Shown here: positions 33,231-43,272 of the stretch, piece by piece
How the letters are laid out: every line of letters starts with the position of its first letter
How positions within the stretch are numbered: position 1 is the stretch's first letter
DNA from: Cryobacterium zongtaii
GTDB lineage: Bacteria > Actinomycetota > Actinomycetes > Actinomycetales > Microbacteriaceae
DNA length: 64,000 nucleotides
Reading direction: 5' to 3'
Assembly: GCF_002909375.1 (NCBI RefSeq)
Contig: NZ_PPXD01000024.1
Coordinates: forward strand, 1 to 64,000
Notes under the pieces: generated by a model
What the model saw: the letters and a program-made list of their open reading frames with translations, nothing else
Databases searched by the model: none
Told to the model about the DNA's origin: nothing
Made by a program: the position numbers and the translations under genes

Positions 33231-34400
33231 ATGCTGCACTTCCCCGAAGGATTCCGCTGGGGATCCGCGACCGCCGCTCACCAGATCGAGGGCAACAACG
33301 TCAACTCCGACTGGTGGCGTCGCGAGCACCTCGTCGACTCCACGATCGCCGAGCCGAGCCTTGATGCCTGCGATAGCTACCACCGCTTCCGCGAGGACAT
33401 GCAGGCGCTCGTCGACGCGGGCCTGAGCATGTACCGCTTTTCGATCGAGTGGGCTCGCATCGAGCCCCAGAAAGGCTTCGTCTCCCAGGCGGAGCTCGCC
33501 CACTACCGTCGCATGGTCCTGACAGCCCGTGAGCTCGGTCTCGAGCCGATGATCACGCTGCACCATTTCACCATTCCGCAGTGGTTCGAGGACGAAGGTG
33601 GGTGGCGTGCGCCCGACGCCGTCGAGCGTTTCTCTTTTTACACGCGGACCGTGCTCCCAGTTCTTGAGGGCGTGGAGTGGGTGTGCACCATCAACGAGCC
33701 GAACATGGTCGCGATGATGGCCGGAGGCGACGGTCTAGGTGCGACCTTGCAAGCCTTCGGACAACCCGGACCCGACGTGGGCGTCGCCCGGATCCTACTC
33801 GCGGCCCACCGCGCCTGCCGAGCGGTGCTCGCGAAGGCCGGAGATTTCCGCACTGGCTGGACGGTCGCCACACAGGACTTTCAGCCTGAGCCAGGTTGCG
33901 AGGAGATCGCCCGCGAGTATGGCTACTACCGTGACGCCTGGTACCTCGAGATGGCCGCCGGCGACGACTGGGTCGGCGTGCAGGCCTACACGCGCACCAA
34001 GATCGGGCCCGAGGGGCCGCTCCTGATCGCCGATGGCGCCGAGAGGACCCTTACCGGCTGGGAGTTCTACCCGCGTGCCCTCGAGGACGGTATCCGCCTG
34101 TCCCACCAGATGGCACCGGGGGTGCCCGTCTTCGTCACCGAGAACGGCATCGCCACCGACGACGACTCTCGCCGGGTGGCCTATCTGCAGGGCGCGCTCG
34201 AGGGACTGCACCGGGCGATCACCGACGGGATCCAGGTGGAGGGTTATCTGTACTGGAGCCTGCTCGACAACTACGAGTGGGGTACCTACGGCCCGACCTT
34301 CGGGCTCGTGAGTGTGGACCGCTTCACCTTCGTGCGGACCGTCAAACCCAGCGCTCGATGGCTCGGCAACGTGGCGACGGCCAACGCTCTCGCTGTCTGA
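33231..34400 (+). CDS. GH1 family beta-glucosidase
   Basis: A 389-residue glycoside hydrolase family 1 protein. The N-terminal signature FPEGFRWGSATAAHQIEG, acid/base Glu 156 in CTINEPN, nucleophile Glu 304 in FVTENGIA, and YWSLLDNYEWGTYGPTFGLV at the C-terminus are all present. It hydrolyses beta-glucosides or related beta-glycosides with retention. It is short for GH1 (usually about 450) with trimmed loops and has no signal peptide, so it acts on imported sugar in the cytoplasm. GAGG precedes the ATG. Confidence 0.92.
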   Translation: MLHFPEGFRWGSATAAHQIEGNNVNSDWWRREHLVDSTIAEPSLDACDSYHRFREDMQALVDAGLSMYRFSIEWARIEPQKGFVSQAELAHYRRMVLTARELGLEPMITLHHFTIPQWFEDEGGWRAPDAVERFSFYTRTVLPVLEGVEWVCTINEPNMVAMMAGGDGLGATLQAFGQPGPDVGVARILLAAHRACRAVLAKAGDFRTGWTVATQDFQPEPGCEEIAREYGYYRDAWYLEMAAGDDWVGVQAYTRTKIGPEGPLLIADGAERTLTGWEFYPRALEDGIRLSHQMAPGVPVFVTENGIATDDDSRRVAYLQGALEGLHRAITDGIQVEGYLYWSLLDNYEWGTYGPTFGLVSVDRFTFVRTVKPSARWLGNVATANALAV

Positions 34401-34475
34401 GCCTTCCCGCCCGCGCCATCCCGCTCTACCCGCCGCATCCCGCCCACTTGCAGCTGCCTGCATTGAGGAATATCC

Positions 34476-37400
34476 GTGACCACGCACACCATCCACCCGT
34501 CCACTACCGATCCTGCCGCAGCCGTCACAGCCCTGCCAGCCGAGCGTAGCCCCATGAGAGTCGCGCCGACGGCGGCGTTGCTGGAGGCGGGGACCACTCG
34601 CATCGAGCTGTCAGCCGCGGGTGACGTGCGTGCCATCACGTACGGGGAGTCGATGCTGGTCAACCAGTATGTGCCGAGCGAGCATGACGCAATGGTCGGC
34701 GGCGTGTTCTTGCGCCGCCACGGTCTGGACGCCTCGGGTACTCGCATTGTCGAGGGGGTACCGCTCGTCGGTGGACGCTCGTTCGGTGACTTCGCTGCGG
34801 AGCCGGGCTACGTGCGCTGGTCAGGCCAGGCCCTCGGGGCGAGCTACGTGGTGACTCTCACTCTTGACCCGCACGGTGACGTCTGGGTGTGGCGGGTGGA
34901 CCTCGCGACCGGTGAGCCCGGCGCGGCGGGCTCCATCTACGACGTCATCTTCGCCCAGGACCTTGCCCTCGTGCCGTTCTCGACGGCCGTCAACAACGAG
35001 CCCTACGTGAGCCAGTACGTCGTGCACCACGTGCTCGACGACGCCCGCGCCGGAACCGTCATCGCGAGCCGGCAGACCATGGCGACTGCGCCCGTGCTGC
35101 CTCTGGCGGTGACCGCCCTCGTCGAAGGTGCTCGCGCCTACCTCACCGACGGATTCTCTTTCTATGGGCTCAACGCGAAGATCGATGGCCGCGCTCACAG
35201 CCTGGGTGTGCCCGACTGGGACTCGCTCATCTATCAGTACGAGTTTGCCTTACCGGCGCTACTCGGCCCCGAGTTCGATCTCACCGCTCCGCGAACCGTG
35301 CACGCGGTGACAGCCGTGGTCGCGGATTACCGCGGAGAACTCGCTGTCGCCCTCGACGAGGTGCCTGGGCTGTTCGATCGCGCGCTCGCGCTCGCGCTGA
35401 GCAGCGCGCCCTCAGCACCGAACGACGGTGTGCGCTCCGCCACAGCGAACACCGCCCCCGCTGCCGAGTCCCCCACGTCGTCCCGCTCCCTGCTGGTATC
35501 GGCCCCGCTGCTGTGTGGCCTCGACCTCTCCGACGCCGAGCTCACCGAGCTCGGGACCGTGTCGGCGAACTCCGACGCGTCGTCCCGGGTCCTCCAGCCC
35601 GAGCGCGACGATGCCGGGAACCTGCGGTCCTTCTTCACGCCCGAGGCCACCCACGTCGTCAGCCGCGCAAAGGAACTCGCGGTTGAGCGACCCCACGGGC
35701 ACGTCCTCAAGGCCGGCACCGACGTTAGCCCGAACGACAACATCCTCTCCGCGACGGCCTACGCCTACGGGGTCTTCGCCTCCCACGTTGTCGTCGGGAA
35801 CACGACCGCCAACCGTTTCGTTTCCGTCCAACGCAACCACCTCAACCTGCTGCGTTCCTCAGGGGTGCGGGCACTCGTTCGAATAGGTGACCGGTGGCAG
35901 CTGCTCGGAGTGCCCTCCGCCCTCATCCTCGACCTCGGCGGGGTCCGTTGGATCTACGCGACCGAGGACGGTCGCATCGAGGTGCGCACGACGGCGAGCC
36001 ATGACGCCCGTGCCATCGAGATCTGCATCGACTCCGAGCAGCCGATCGACATCATCCTCACCGTGGATGTCGAGCTCGGCGGGCAGTCGTGGACCGCAAG
36101 CCGGGCCCTCAACGGCCGCGCGATCGTCTACGCTGCGGACGCCGGGACCGACGTCGCCGAGCACTGCCCTGATCTCGTCTACGTACTCGCCAGTGAGGCC
36201 GGGCGCTTCGGTGACGACACGGCGCTCTTCCCCGACGGCCGCTCCCATGGCACGAACCTGACGACTGTCGCTTTCGACGCAACGACCTCGGCCTCGCTTG
36301 TGCTCTCCGGTGACCTCGACGGCGCCGCGGACGCCCTCGCCCACGCCGAGGCGGTGCTCAACAACCCACTCGACGTCGCCGCCGAGCTCGAGGCGCACCG
36401 CGGTTACATCGCCGACTACACGCGCAACCTACGGGTCGAGGGCGACGGCCGCCTCACCGAGATCAACCTCCTGCTGCCGTGGTTCACGCAGAACGCGCTG
36501 GTTCACTTCCTCGTCCCGCACGGTCTCGAACAATACTCCGGCGCGGCCTGGGGCACCCGTGACGTCTGCCAGGGACCGCTCGAGCTCAACCTCGCCTTCG
36601 GTCACTTCGACGCGGCGCGCGACATCGTCCGCCGGGTGTTCGCCCAGCAGTCCCCGGACGGGACCCTGCCGCAATGGTTCATGTTCGACGCCTACCGCGA
36701 GCGGTACTCCGACGAGGCCCACGGCGACGTTGTCGTCTGGCCCCTGATGGCGCTGGGGGAGTACCTGGCTGCGACCGGCGATACGACGATCCTCGACGTC
36801 ACGGTGCCGTACTGGGACGGCGAGCTACGCCGCCCGGGCAGCGTGGCTGCGCCCCTCACCGACCATGTGCGCGCCTCCCTGAACTACATCCGCAGCCACC
36901 GCGCCCCTGGGACTGACCTGCTCTCGTACGGTGAGGGCGACTGGGATGACACCCTCCAGCCCGCACAGGCCTCAATGAGCCGTGAGATGGCCTCCGCCTG
37001 GACCGTCGCCCTTCTGTTTCAGGCGGTCAGCACCCTCGGCGGCCAGCTTCGGGGGACCGCGCACGACTCGCTCGCCACCGACCTCATGTCCGAGGCGTCG
37101 ACGATAGCGGCTGAATTCGCTGAGCGTCTCATCATCGACGATGTGCTCGCCGGCTACGTCGTCTTCACCCCCGAGGGCCCGCGGCCCGTGCTGCACCCCA
37201 GCGACGACCGGACGGGGCTTTCCTACCGGCTCATCCCCATGACCCGGTCGATCATCGCCGGGCTGTTCACCCCTGAGCAAGCATTGCGCCACGAGAGTCT
37301 CGTCGAGGAGCACCTGCACTTCCCCGACGGCGTCCGCCTCATGGACCGGCCCGCGCCCTTCCACGAAGGCCAGACGCGATTCTTCCGTCGTGGTGAGCAA

Positions 37401-38015
37401 GCGGCGAACTTCGGCCGTGAAGTCGGGCTCATGTACACCCACGCCCACATCCGCTACACGCAGGCCCTCGCGACGCTGGGCCGTGAGCGGCTCGTCACGG
37501 AGCTGCTGAGAATCAGCCCAGTCGGCCAGTTCGAGCGACTGAGCACGAGCATGCCGCGCCAGCGAAACTGCTACTACTCCTCCTCCGACGCAGCCTTCAC
37601 CGACCGCTACGACGCCGCCGCGAATTTCGACCGGTTGCGAGATGGCACCGTCGGGGTCAAGGGCGGATGGCGCGTCTACTCCAGTGGCCCGGGTATCTAC
37701 CTTCGCCAGCTGGTGCAGGGAGCGCTCGGCCTCGTCGAGCGAGCCGGCGCGGTGGTCATAGACCCGGTCCTCGCTCTCGAGGACGACGGCCTCACGATCG
37801 CCATCGACCTTGCCGGCGAGCGTCGCACGGTGCGCTTCCACGTCGAGCCCGGCAGCGGGGATGTCCGCGTGATGGCCGACGGCGCGCCCCTCACCGGGGT
37901 CAAGACGACGGCGCACTACCGCCAGGGTGGCCTGTCCGTCTCGTTCGCGGACCTCATCGGAATCTCGGTCCTCGACGTTCACGTCGGCGTTGACCGCAGC
38001 ACACTTGAGGCCTGA
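34476..38015 (+). CDS. GH94-type glycoside phosphorylase, possibly 1,2-beta-oligoglucan phosphorylase
   Basis: A 1179-residue protein. The C-terminal half carries the GH94 (alpha/alpha)6 barrel: YSGAAWGTRDVCQGPLELNL, then the catalytic-Asp region YGEGDWDDTLQPA (residues 818-825), and GGWRVYSSGPGIYLRQLVQG near the end. The N-terminal beta-sandwich is long. Such lengths are typical of the 1,2-beta-oligoglucan (sophoro-oligosaccharide) phosphorylase branch rather than 800-residue cellobiose phosphorylases. Reaction: phosphate attacks the glucan to release glucose 1-phosphate. Cytoplasmic. GTG start with GAGGA upstream. The specificity is inferred from length and context, not proven. Confidence 0.8.
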   Translation: MTTHTIHPSTTDPAAAVTALPAERSPMRVAPTAALLEAGTTRIELSAAGDVRAITYGESMLVNQYVPSEHDAMVGGVFLRRHGLDASGTRIVEGVPLVGGRSFGDFAAEPGYVRWSGQALGASYVVTLTLDPHGDVWVWRVDLATGEPGAAGSIYDVIFAQDLALVPFSTAVNNEPYVSQYVVHHVLDDARAGTVIASRQTMATAPVLPLAVTALVEGARAYLTDGFSFYGLNAKIDGRAHSLGVPDWDSLIYQYEFALPALLGPEFDLTAPRTVHAVTAVVADYRGELAVALDEVPGLFDRALALALSSAPSAPNDGVRSATANTAPAAESPTSSRSLLVSAPLLCGLDLSDAELTELGTVSANSDASSRVLQPERDDAGNLRSFFTPEATHVVSRAKELAVERPHGHVLKAGTDVSPNDNILSATAYAYGVFASHVVVGNTTANRFVSVQRNHLNLLRSSGVRALVRIGDRWQLLGVPSALILDLGGVRWIYATEDGRIEVRTTASHDARAIEICIDSEQPIDIILTVDVELGGQSWTASRALNGRAIVYAADAGTDVAEHCPDLVYVLASEAGRFGDDTALFPDGRSHGTNLTTVAFDATTSASLVLSGDLDGAADALAHAEAVLNNPLDVAAELEAHRGYIADYTRNLRVEGDGRLTEINLLLPWFTQNALVHFLVPHGLEQYSGAAWGTRDVCQGPLELNLAFGHFDAARDIVRRVFAQQSPDGTLPQWFMFDAYRERYSDEAHGDVVVWPLMALGEYLAATGDTTILDVTVPYWDGELRRPGSVAAPLTDHVRASLNYIRSHRAPGTDLLSYGEGDWDDTLQPAQASMSREMASAWTVALLFQAVSTLGGQLRGTAHDSLATDLMSEASTIAAEFAERLIIDDVLAGYVVFTPEGPRPVLHPSDDRTGLSYRLIPMTRSIIAGLFTPEQALRHESLVEEHLHFPDGVRLMDRPAPFHEGQTRFFRRGEQAANFGREVGLMYTHAHIRYTQALATLGRERLVTELLRISPVGQFERLSTSMPRQRNCYYSSSDAAFTDRYDAAANFDRLRDGTVGVKGGWRVYSSGPGIYLRQLVQGALGLVERAGAVVIDPVLALEDDGLTIAIDLAGERRTVRFHVEPGSGDVRVMADGAPLTGVKTTAHYRQGGLSVSFADLIGISVLDVHVGVDRSTLEA

Positions 38016-38032
38016 CCATGGAGGAACATCTG

Positions 38033-40549
38033 ATGACATCGCCGGCGGACAACCCCACCCCATCGCTCTCGGCGGGCGAAGAGCAATTGGCGCAGGCCTC
38101 CACGGGCCTGGTTGACACCGAGACCTACATCGACCCGGAGCTCGTCGCGCTGTGCCGGGAGTCCGCCGCTGACGGGACTGTCCTGCTCCGCAACGACGGC
38201 ACCCTCCCTTTGCGCGGGGGGTCGCGCATTGCGCTCTTCGGGCGGGTCCAGATCGACTACTTCTCGGTCGGGTACGGGTCGGGCGGGGACGTCAACGCTC
38301 CGTACTCCTGGAACCTTCTGGACGCACTACGCGACGGCGGCCAGGTCACCGTCGACGGAGATCTCGCCGCGTCCTACACACGCTGGTGCGCGGAGAACCC
38401 ACCCGACGAGGGCACTTGGGGGAATTGGCCGCGCTACTTCGAGGAGATGCCCCTCGAAGGCGAGGCCGTTCGAGCCGCCGCAACCCGGGCGGACGTCGCC
38501 ATCGTCGTCCTGGGGCGTGCCGCCGGGGAAGCGCGAGAGAACACCCTGACTCAGGGCAGTTATTACCTCACGGACGCGGAGAAGAGCCTGCTGGACGCGG
38601 TCACCTCAGCGTTCACGCACACCGTCGTGGTGCTCGATTGCGGCAACGTCATCGATCTCGCCTGGCTGGACCAGTACGGCGAGGCGATCTCCTCGGTGCT
38701 CTACGCCTGGCAGGGCGGCATGGAGGGCGCGCGGGCCATCGCGGATGTCCTGACCGGCGTGCAGGTGCCCGGAGGGCGACTCACCGACACCATCGCACGT
38801 TCCTACGCCGACTACCCGAGCGCACCGAACTTCGGCGGGCTCGAGCATAACGACTACGCGGAGGACATCTACGTCGGCTACCGGTACTTCGAAACCTTCG
38901 CGCCCAACGCCGTCCTCTTTCCCTTTGGGTTTGGTCTCGGGTACTCGAGACTCGATGTGGTGGCCACGGCCTACGTCAACGACGAGGAGGTCACGGTCAC
39001 CGCGCGCGTGAGCAACGTCGGGACGGAGCATCCCGGCGCTGAGGTCGTCCAGGTGTACGTCCAAGCGCCGGACGGCGAGCTCGGCATGCCTGCCCGCACG
39101 CTGGCGTCCTTCGCGAAGTCGCGACGACTGGACCCGGGCGAGAGCGAGTCGTTGCACCTGGCGTTCCCGATCGCCTCTCTGGCCTCTTACGACGATTCCG
39201 GGGCAACCGGCCATCGGTCCGCCTACGTCCTCGAGGCCGGTGAATACAAGGTGTTCGCCGGCACCGACGTGCGCGCGGCGACCCAGATCGCCTCGTTCAC
39301 GCTCAGCGAGCTGCGCGTCGTCGAACAGCTGACCGAGGCGTGCGCACCCGCCGCCGCTCACCCCTTCCAACGGATGATTCTCGACCGCGACGACGCCGGT
39401 CGCGCCGTCGTCGGGTGGCAGGATGTCCCCACGCGGGAGGTCTCCCGCCGCGAACGGCTCCAGGCACGCACGGTTCCGGTACTGGAGCAGACCGGAAGCC
39501 AGGCCGTCACCCTGGCCGATGTCGCTGAAGGGGCAGCGACGCTCGACGAGTTCGTGGCCCAGCTCTCCCACGAGGACCTGGAAGCGCTCACCCGAGGTGA
39601 CGCAGTCATGGACAGCCCGCTCGGGACGCCCGGGAACGCTGGCGTGTTCGGCGGCATCACCGCGTCGCTACGAGCCAAAGGCGTGCCTCCCATTACGACG
39701 ACGGACGGCCCCTCCGGCATCCGGCTGGCGGCCTACGCTGCGCTCCTGCCCTGCGGAGCGGCACTCGCCTCAACCTGGAACACCCCGCTCGTGCGTCGAC
39801 TCGCGGCACACCACGGCGAGGAGATGGTCCGCAAGGGCACCCACGTGCTACTCAGCCCGGGAATGAACATCCACCGTGACCCCCTGTGCGGGCGCAACTT
39901 CGAGTACTTCTCCGAGGACCCGCTGGTCACCGGCCTTATCGCGGCCGCAGTCGTGGCCGGCGTCCAGGAAGCGGGAGTAGCGGCCTGCCCCAAACACTTT
40001 GCGTGCAACAACCAGGAAACCAACCGGAACCTCAACGACTCGAGAGTCTCGGAACGGGCCCTGCGGGAGATCTACCTGCGCGGGTTTCAAATCTGCCTCG
40101 CCCAGGCGCGCCCGCACACCCTCATGACGTCGTACAACAAAATCAACGGCGCATGGTCGCACTACAACGACGAGTTGTGCACGACGATCCTGCGGGAGGA
40201 GTGGGGATTTGAGGGAACGGTGATCACCGACTGGTGGATGCAGCGCGCCGTCGACCCGGATTTCCCGGCAGTGGCTGACGACGCATACCGGGTCCGCGCG
40301 CAGGTCGACGTCTTTATGCCTGGCGGATGGTTCGACCACGTCAGCGGCGGCTTCGACACCACTGCGGCATCGTCTCTGCTCGATTCCCTCGCTCGCCCAG
40401 ACGGCATCACACTCGGTGAAGTCCAGCGCACCGCCCGAACCGTCCTCCAGCTCGTTCTGGCGCTACCCGCGCTGAGCGAGGAGATCATCAGGAACTCACG
40501 GGAGAGGAGCCTGCCATTCATGAGCTCCGCCAGGCGTGAAAGACCTTGA
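38033..40549 (+). CDS. GH3 beta-glucosidase with reversed domain order
   Basis: An 838-residue GH3 enzyme. Unusually, the C-type domain comes first (LLRNDGTLPLRGGSRIALFG; GYGSGGDVNAPYSW; GFGLGYSRLD), then a fibronectin-III-like domain (VTARVSNVGTEHPGAEVVQV), and the catalytic TIM-like domain last (PPITTTDGPSGIRLAAYAAL; LSPGMNIHRDPLCGRNFEYF; ACPKHFACNNQETNR). The nucleophile is Asp 733 in GTVITDWWMQ. This permuted order is known in some bacterial GH3 enzymes such as those of Ruminococcus and Butyrivibrio. No signal peptide is seen. GGAGGA spaced 7 nt before ATG 38033 decides the start. Confidence 0.92.
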   Translation: MTSPADNPTPSLSAGEEQLAQASTGLVDTETYIDPELVALCRESAADGTVLLRNDGTLPLRGGSRIALFGRVQIDYFSVGYGSGGDVNAPYSWNLLDALRDGGQVTVDGDLAASYTRWCAENPPDEGTWGNWPRYFEEMPLEGEAVRAAATRADVAIVVLGRAAGEARENTLTQGSYYLTDAEKSLLDAVTSAFTHTVVVLDCGNVIDLAWLDQYGEAISSVLYAWQGGMEGARAIADVLTGVQVPGGRLTDTIARSYADYPSAPNFGGLEHNDYAEDIYVGYRYFETFAPNAVLFPFGFGLGYSRLDVVATAYVNDEEVTVTARVSNVGTEHPGAEVVQVYVQAPDGELGMPARTLASFAKSRRLDPGESESLHLAFPIASLASYDDSGATGHRSAYVLEAGEYKVFAGTDVRAATQIASFTLSELRVVEQLTEACAPAAAHPFQRMILDRDDAGRAVVGWQDVPTREVSRRERLQARTVPVLEQTGSQAVTLADVAEGAATLDEFVAQLSHEDLEALTRGDAVMDSPLGTPGNAGVFGGITASLRAKGVPPITTTDGPSGIRLAAYAALLPCGAALASTWNTPLVRRLAAHHGEEMVRKGTHVLLSPGMNIHRDPLCGRNFEYFSEDPLVTGLIAAAVVAGVQEAGVAACPKHFACNNQETNRNLNDSRVSERALREIYLRGFQICLAQARPHTLMTSYNKINGAWSHYNDELCTTILREEWGFEGTVITDWWMQRAVDPDFPAVADDAYRVRAQVDVFMPGGWFDHVSGGFDTTAASSLLDSLARPDGITLGEVQRTARTVLQLVLALPALSEEIIRNSRERSLPFMSSARRERP

Positions 40550-41170
40550 AACGACTGGCCCCTGCCGCACCCAACGAATCGCTAGGTTAGGATAACCGCG
40601 GCGCTTGATCTCTTCCCCTCCGGGCTAGCCAGGAGCTCAGACTCTGCATCTCGCTCCATCAGTCGGAGTGTTCACGGTCAGGACGGAATTCCCCAGCGCG
40701 GCTACCGCCGACTGTGTCCCCACGCGGGCAATAAAATCGGAGCCCGCCTCAGGCTTGTGCGAGCCGTCGAGGCACTCAAAACCTCGACCCATCGGTCGGC
40801 TTTTGGGGTCGGATCAAATTTCAGGTTGAGACGCTTTGCGGTGGTCGGATATATTGAATCGGCGGGCAAACAGACAACGTGAAACCACGGAGATTCGGGT
40901 ATTCCGAAAGGGTATGCGCCGAGACATTCCCGATGTTGAATCAGAGCGCTCAGGCCTGAATCACAGTACATGTAGCGCCCGCATCTCAGAGAAATGGCGG
41001 AAGTTCCTGACGCGGCCGACGCTCCGGCGGGTAAATACCAGGGGAGTCCTATTCTGCAAGTTCTGCAATAGATACAGTACTTGTTGACATAATCATTATT
41101 ATCGGCGGTCAGGATAGACGCTACGAAAGATTTGAAGACGCCAAAGTCAGCTCCTCCTGGGGCCGTGCGA
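40550..41170. other. Intergenic region, no gene recognised
   Basis: Open frames here have poor protein character. GC content drops in places, for example TTGACATAATCATTATTAT around 41083-41101, which offers a possible -35 TTGACA but no clear -10. It separates the sugar operon from the convergent nuclease island. Confidence 0.4.
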
Positions 41171-41869
41171 TCACAGATCAACCCAGCCTCGGCTCAGCTG
41201 AGTAAGAGTGAGCGCGATGTCGACAAGCGCCGCAATTGCGCATCCGCGCGCCCACCATCTCGCTTTCAGCGCGGCGGCGAGTACCGCGCTGGAAGCGAGA
41301 GCCAACGCGCCGACACCGTTGGTGATGAGGACTATCGTTCGAGCGAGGTTAGAGCTCACCGAGTCGAACACGGCGAAACCGGTAACCACATAGGCGCCGC
41401 CGATGCTGGCGATCGTCCAGCAGATCCACAGGACGATGGTGAGGACGAGGACCGTGTTGTGGTCGGGCTCGCCGCCCCCCGAGAAGACGGGCTCGGGGCG
41501 GGGTCGAAAAGCGAATGTCTCCCGGTACTCCTGAACAGGACCGTCGAGAATCGCTCGCACCGGCGGAGAGAGCACGCCGCCGGGAAGCGCGAGGAAGTGG
41601 GCAACCCGCGCCTCGTCGACACCGGATGCCGCGAGCAAGCGAGCGAGCCGGTCTCGCTCGAGGTCGGTCGTCCAGTCCGGGATGTCGACCCCCCACCGGC
41701 CGGCCTGGTCCGGGTGTCCCATCTGCCGGTAGCATTCGGCCAGCATTCGACGGACCTCGTCGAAGGAGGGATGAGCACGAATCGCGTCTTTCAACACCCT
41801 TAGCGCCCCTGCCCGGTCGTCGGCTTCCCAGGCAGAGTGCGCTTGTGCCAGAACCAGCTTCTCGAACAT
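41171..41869 (-). CDS. DUF6584-like protein with TPR-like start and two TM helices
   Basis: About 232 residues. The N-terminus forms two tetratricopeptide-like helices (HSAWEADDRAGALRVLKDAI and VRRMLAECYRQMGHPDQAGR), followed by WGVDIPDW, like the actinobacterial DUF6584 family. Two to three transmembrane helices close the protein (TVLVLTIVLWICWTIASIGG and ARTIVLITNGVGALALAS). ATG 41869 is preferred over the TTG at 41890. Function is unknown; it is the downstream edge of the nuclease island. Confidence 0.6.
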   Translation of the reverse strand: MFEKLVLAQAHSAWEADDRAGALRVLKDAIRAHPSFDEVRRMLAECYRQMGHPDQAGRWGVDIPDWTTDLERDRLARLLAASGVDEARVAHFLALPGGVLSPPVRAILDGPVQEYRETFAFRPRPEPVFSGGGEPDHNTVLVLTIVLWICWTIASIGGAYVVTGFAVFDSVSSNLARTIVLITNGVGALALASSAVLAAALKARWWARGCAIAALVDIALTLTQLSRGWVDL

Positions 41870-42066
41870 CCGCCCAGTTTGACCGCGCAACCCTTGCTCC
41901 CCTACTCGGTCATTGCAGCCTGATGTGGCGCGCTAGCTCAGCCGAGAGTTTAGGGCACGACTGAGCGAGCGGACAGTCCGGCATTGCAGGGCCAGTGCTG
42001 CGGCGAAAATCTCGAGTACCCACGGCGTGAAAATCCTATTGAACGCTCGCTGGATGGATGACGTTT

Positions 42067-43101
42067 TCAGGGCTCGTCGGGAACCCAGTCGAGGGCGGCC
42101 GCTAGCTGTTCAGCGGCAGGAAGAGCACTGCGTTCGTCGTCGGGCAAGGTGTCGTAGGAATACGTCGAGACAGCCATCGGGGAAGCGGCGCGACCGAGTG
42201 AATATCTCACGGTGTGGTCGTTGCGGCTGCCGCAGATCAAGATACCGACAGTTGGTGCGTGGGCGCTGCGGCGGAGCCGGTCGTCGACCAGGGCGACGTA
42301 AAACCCGAGCTGTCCGGCGTGCTCCGGCAGGAACTTTCCTGTCTTGAGTTCGATGACGACGTAGCGCAGTTGTTCGACGTGGAAGAACAAGAGGTCGAGG
42401 TAAAAGTCGTCGCCGTCGACGTCGAAGTGGACTTGGCGGCCGACGAATGCGAATCCGGCGCCAAGTTCGCGGAGGGTGTCAACGATACGGTCCATGAGCG
42501 CTTGTTCAAGTTCGCGTTCGGCGACGTCGGCCGTGAGGTCAAGGAAGTCGAAGACGTAGGGGTCTTTGGCGAGTTGGTGTGCCAGGTCGGAGTCTGCTGG
42601 CGCGAGCTGGGTGCTGAAGTTCGACGGTGATGATCCGATTCGCGCGCGGGTCTGGTTCATGATTTGGTTCATCAGCACGTTTCGGGACCACCCGTGTTCG
42701 GCTGCTGCAGCTGCGTACCATTCACGGTCTTCGCGCGAATCGAGTTTGTCGAGCAGGACGGTGACGTGGCCCCACGGCAATTGGCCAACAGCTTGTTGGC
42801 CAATTGGGCGCTGGTTGTTCCAGGCCTGTGCGAATGCTCGCATGTATTTCAGGTTTGACCGCGAAAACCCTTTCATGCCCTGGAACTCGGCTTGCAGGTC
42901 ATCAGCTAATTGGTTGAGGACACCCGTGCCCCACCCTCCTTGTGCTTGGCGGGAGGAGAGAACGGTGCCGATGTGCCAGTAGAGCTCGAGCAAGTCCGTA
43001 TTGACGCGTCGCTGGGCACGCAAGCGGGCGCCGCGGACTCGGGTTTTCAGCTCCTCGAGGACCAGCCGGTAGTCGCCGGGCACAAGTGTGTTGTCAGACA
43101 T
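42067..43101 (-). CDS. PDDEXK nuclease domain protein (DUF1016/YhcG family)
   Basis: A 344-residue YhcG-type protein. An N-terminal helical DUF1016 domain (ELYWHIGTVLSSRQAQGGWG; LADDLQAEFQGMKGFSRSNL; GHVTVLLDKLDSREDREWYA) precedes a C-terminal PD-(D/E)XK nuclease core. The core shows DDFYLDLLFFHVEQLRYVVI and ELKTGKFLPEHAGQLGFYV, supplying the D and E-x-K residues. The family is frequent in defence-island and mobile-element contexts, with a presumed role in DNA cleavage or repair. ATG 43101 is chosen as in other members. It is followed by the DUF6584 gene and preceded by an exonuclease gene, same strand. Confidence 0.88.
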   Translation of the reverse strand: MSDNTLVPGDYRLVLEELKTRVRGARLRAQRRVNTDLLELYWHIGTVLSSRQAQGGWGTGVLNQLADDLQAEFQGMKGFSRSNLKYMRAFAQAWNNQRPIGQQAVGQLPWGHVTVLLDKLDSREDREWYAAAAAEHGWSRNVLMNQIMNQTRARIGSSPSNFSTQLAPADSDLAHQLAKDPYVFDFLDLTADVAERELEQALMDRIVDTLRELGAGFAFVGRQVHFDVDGDDFYLDLLFFHVEQLRYVVIELKTGKFLPEHAGQLGFYVALVDDRLRRSAHAPTVGILICGSRNDHTVRYSLGRAASPMAVSTYSYDTLPDDERSALPAAEQLAAALDWVPDEP

Positions 43102-43272
43102 CGATCGGAGCTTACCTGACCGCAATTCTCTACTGTCGGAGTTCAGCGCCGCGCACAATTCGAGAGCGCAACGAAGCTTTCGTCGACTTCCAGACCGTCT
43201 TCTGCTCAGGATCTCAACCAGACCGGGAGACTACCCCGGGAGGGCTGAATCAATCTGGTGGTAGCGAGTGTT

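Noticed and set aside
36972-38063. 363-codon minus-strand frame opposite GH94
   Set aside because: Shadow of the GH94 gene; no recognised motif.
40702-41181. Minus-strand frame of about 160 codons after the sugar operon
   Set aside because: Cys/Arg-scattered composition, no ribosome site and no family match.
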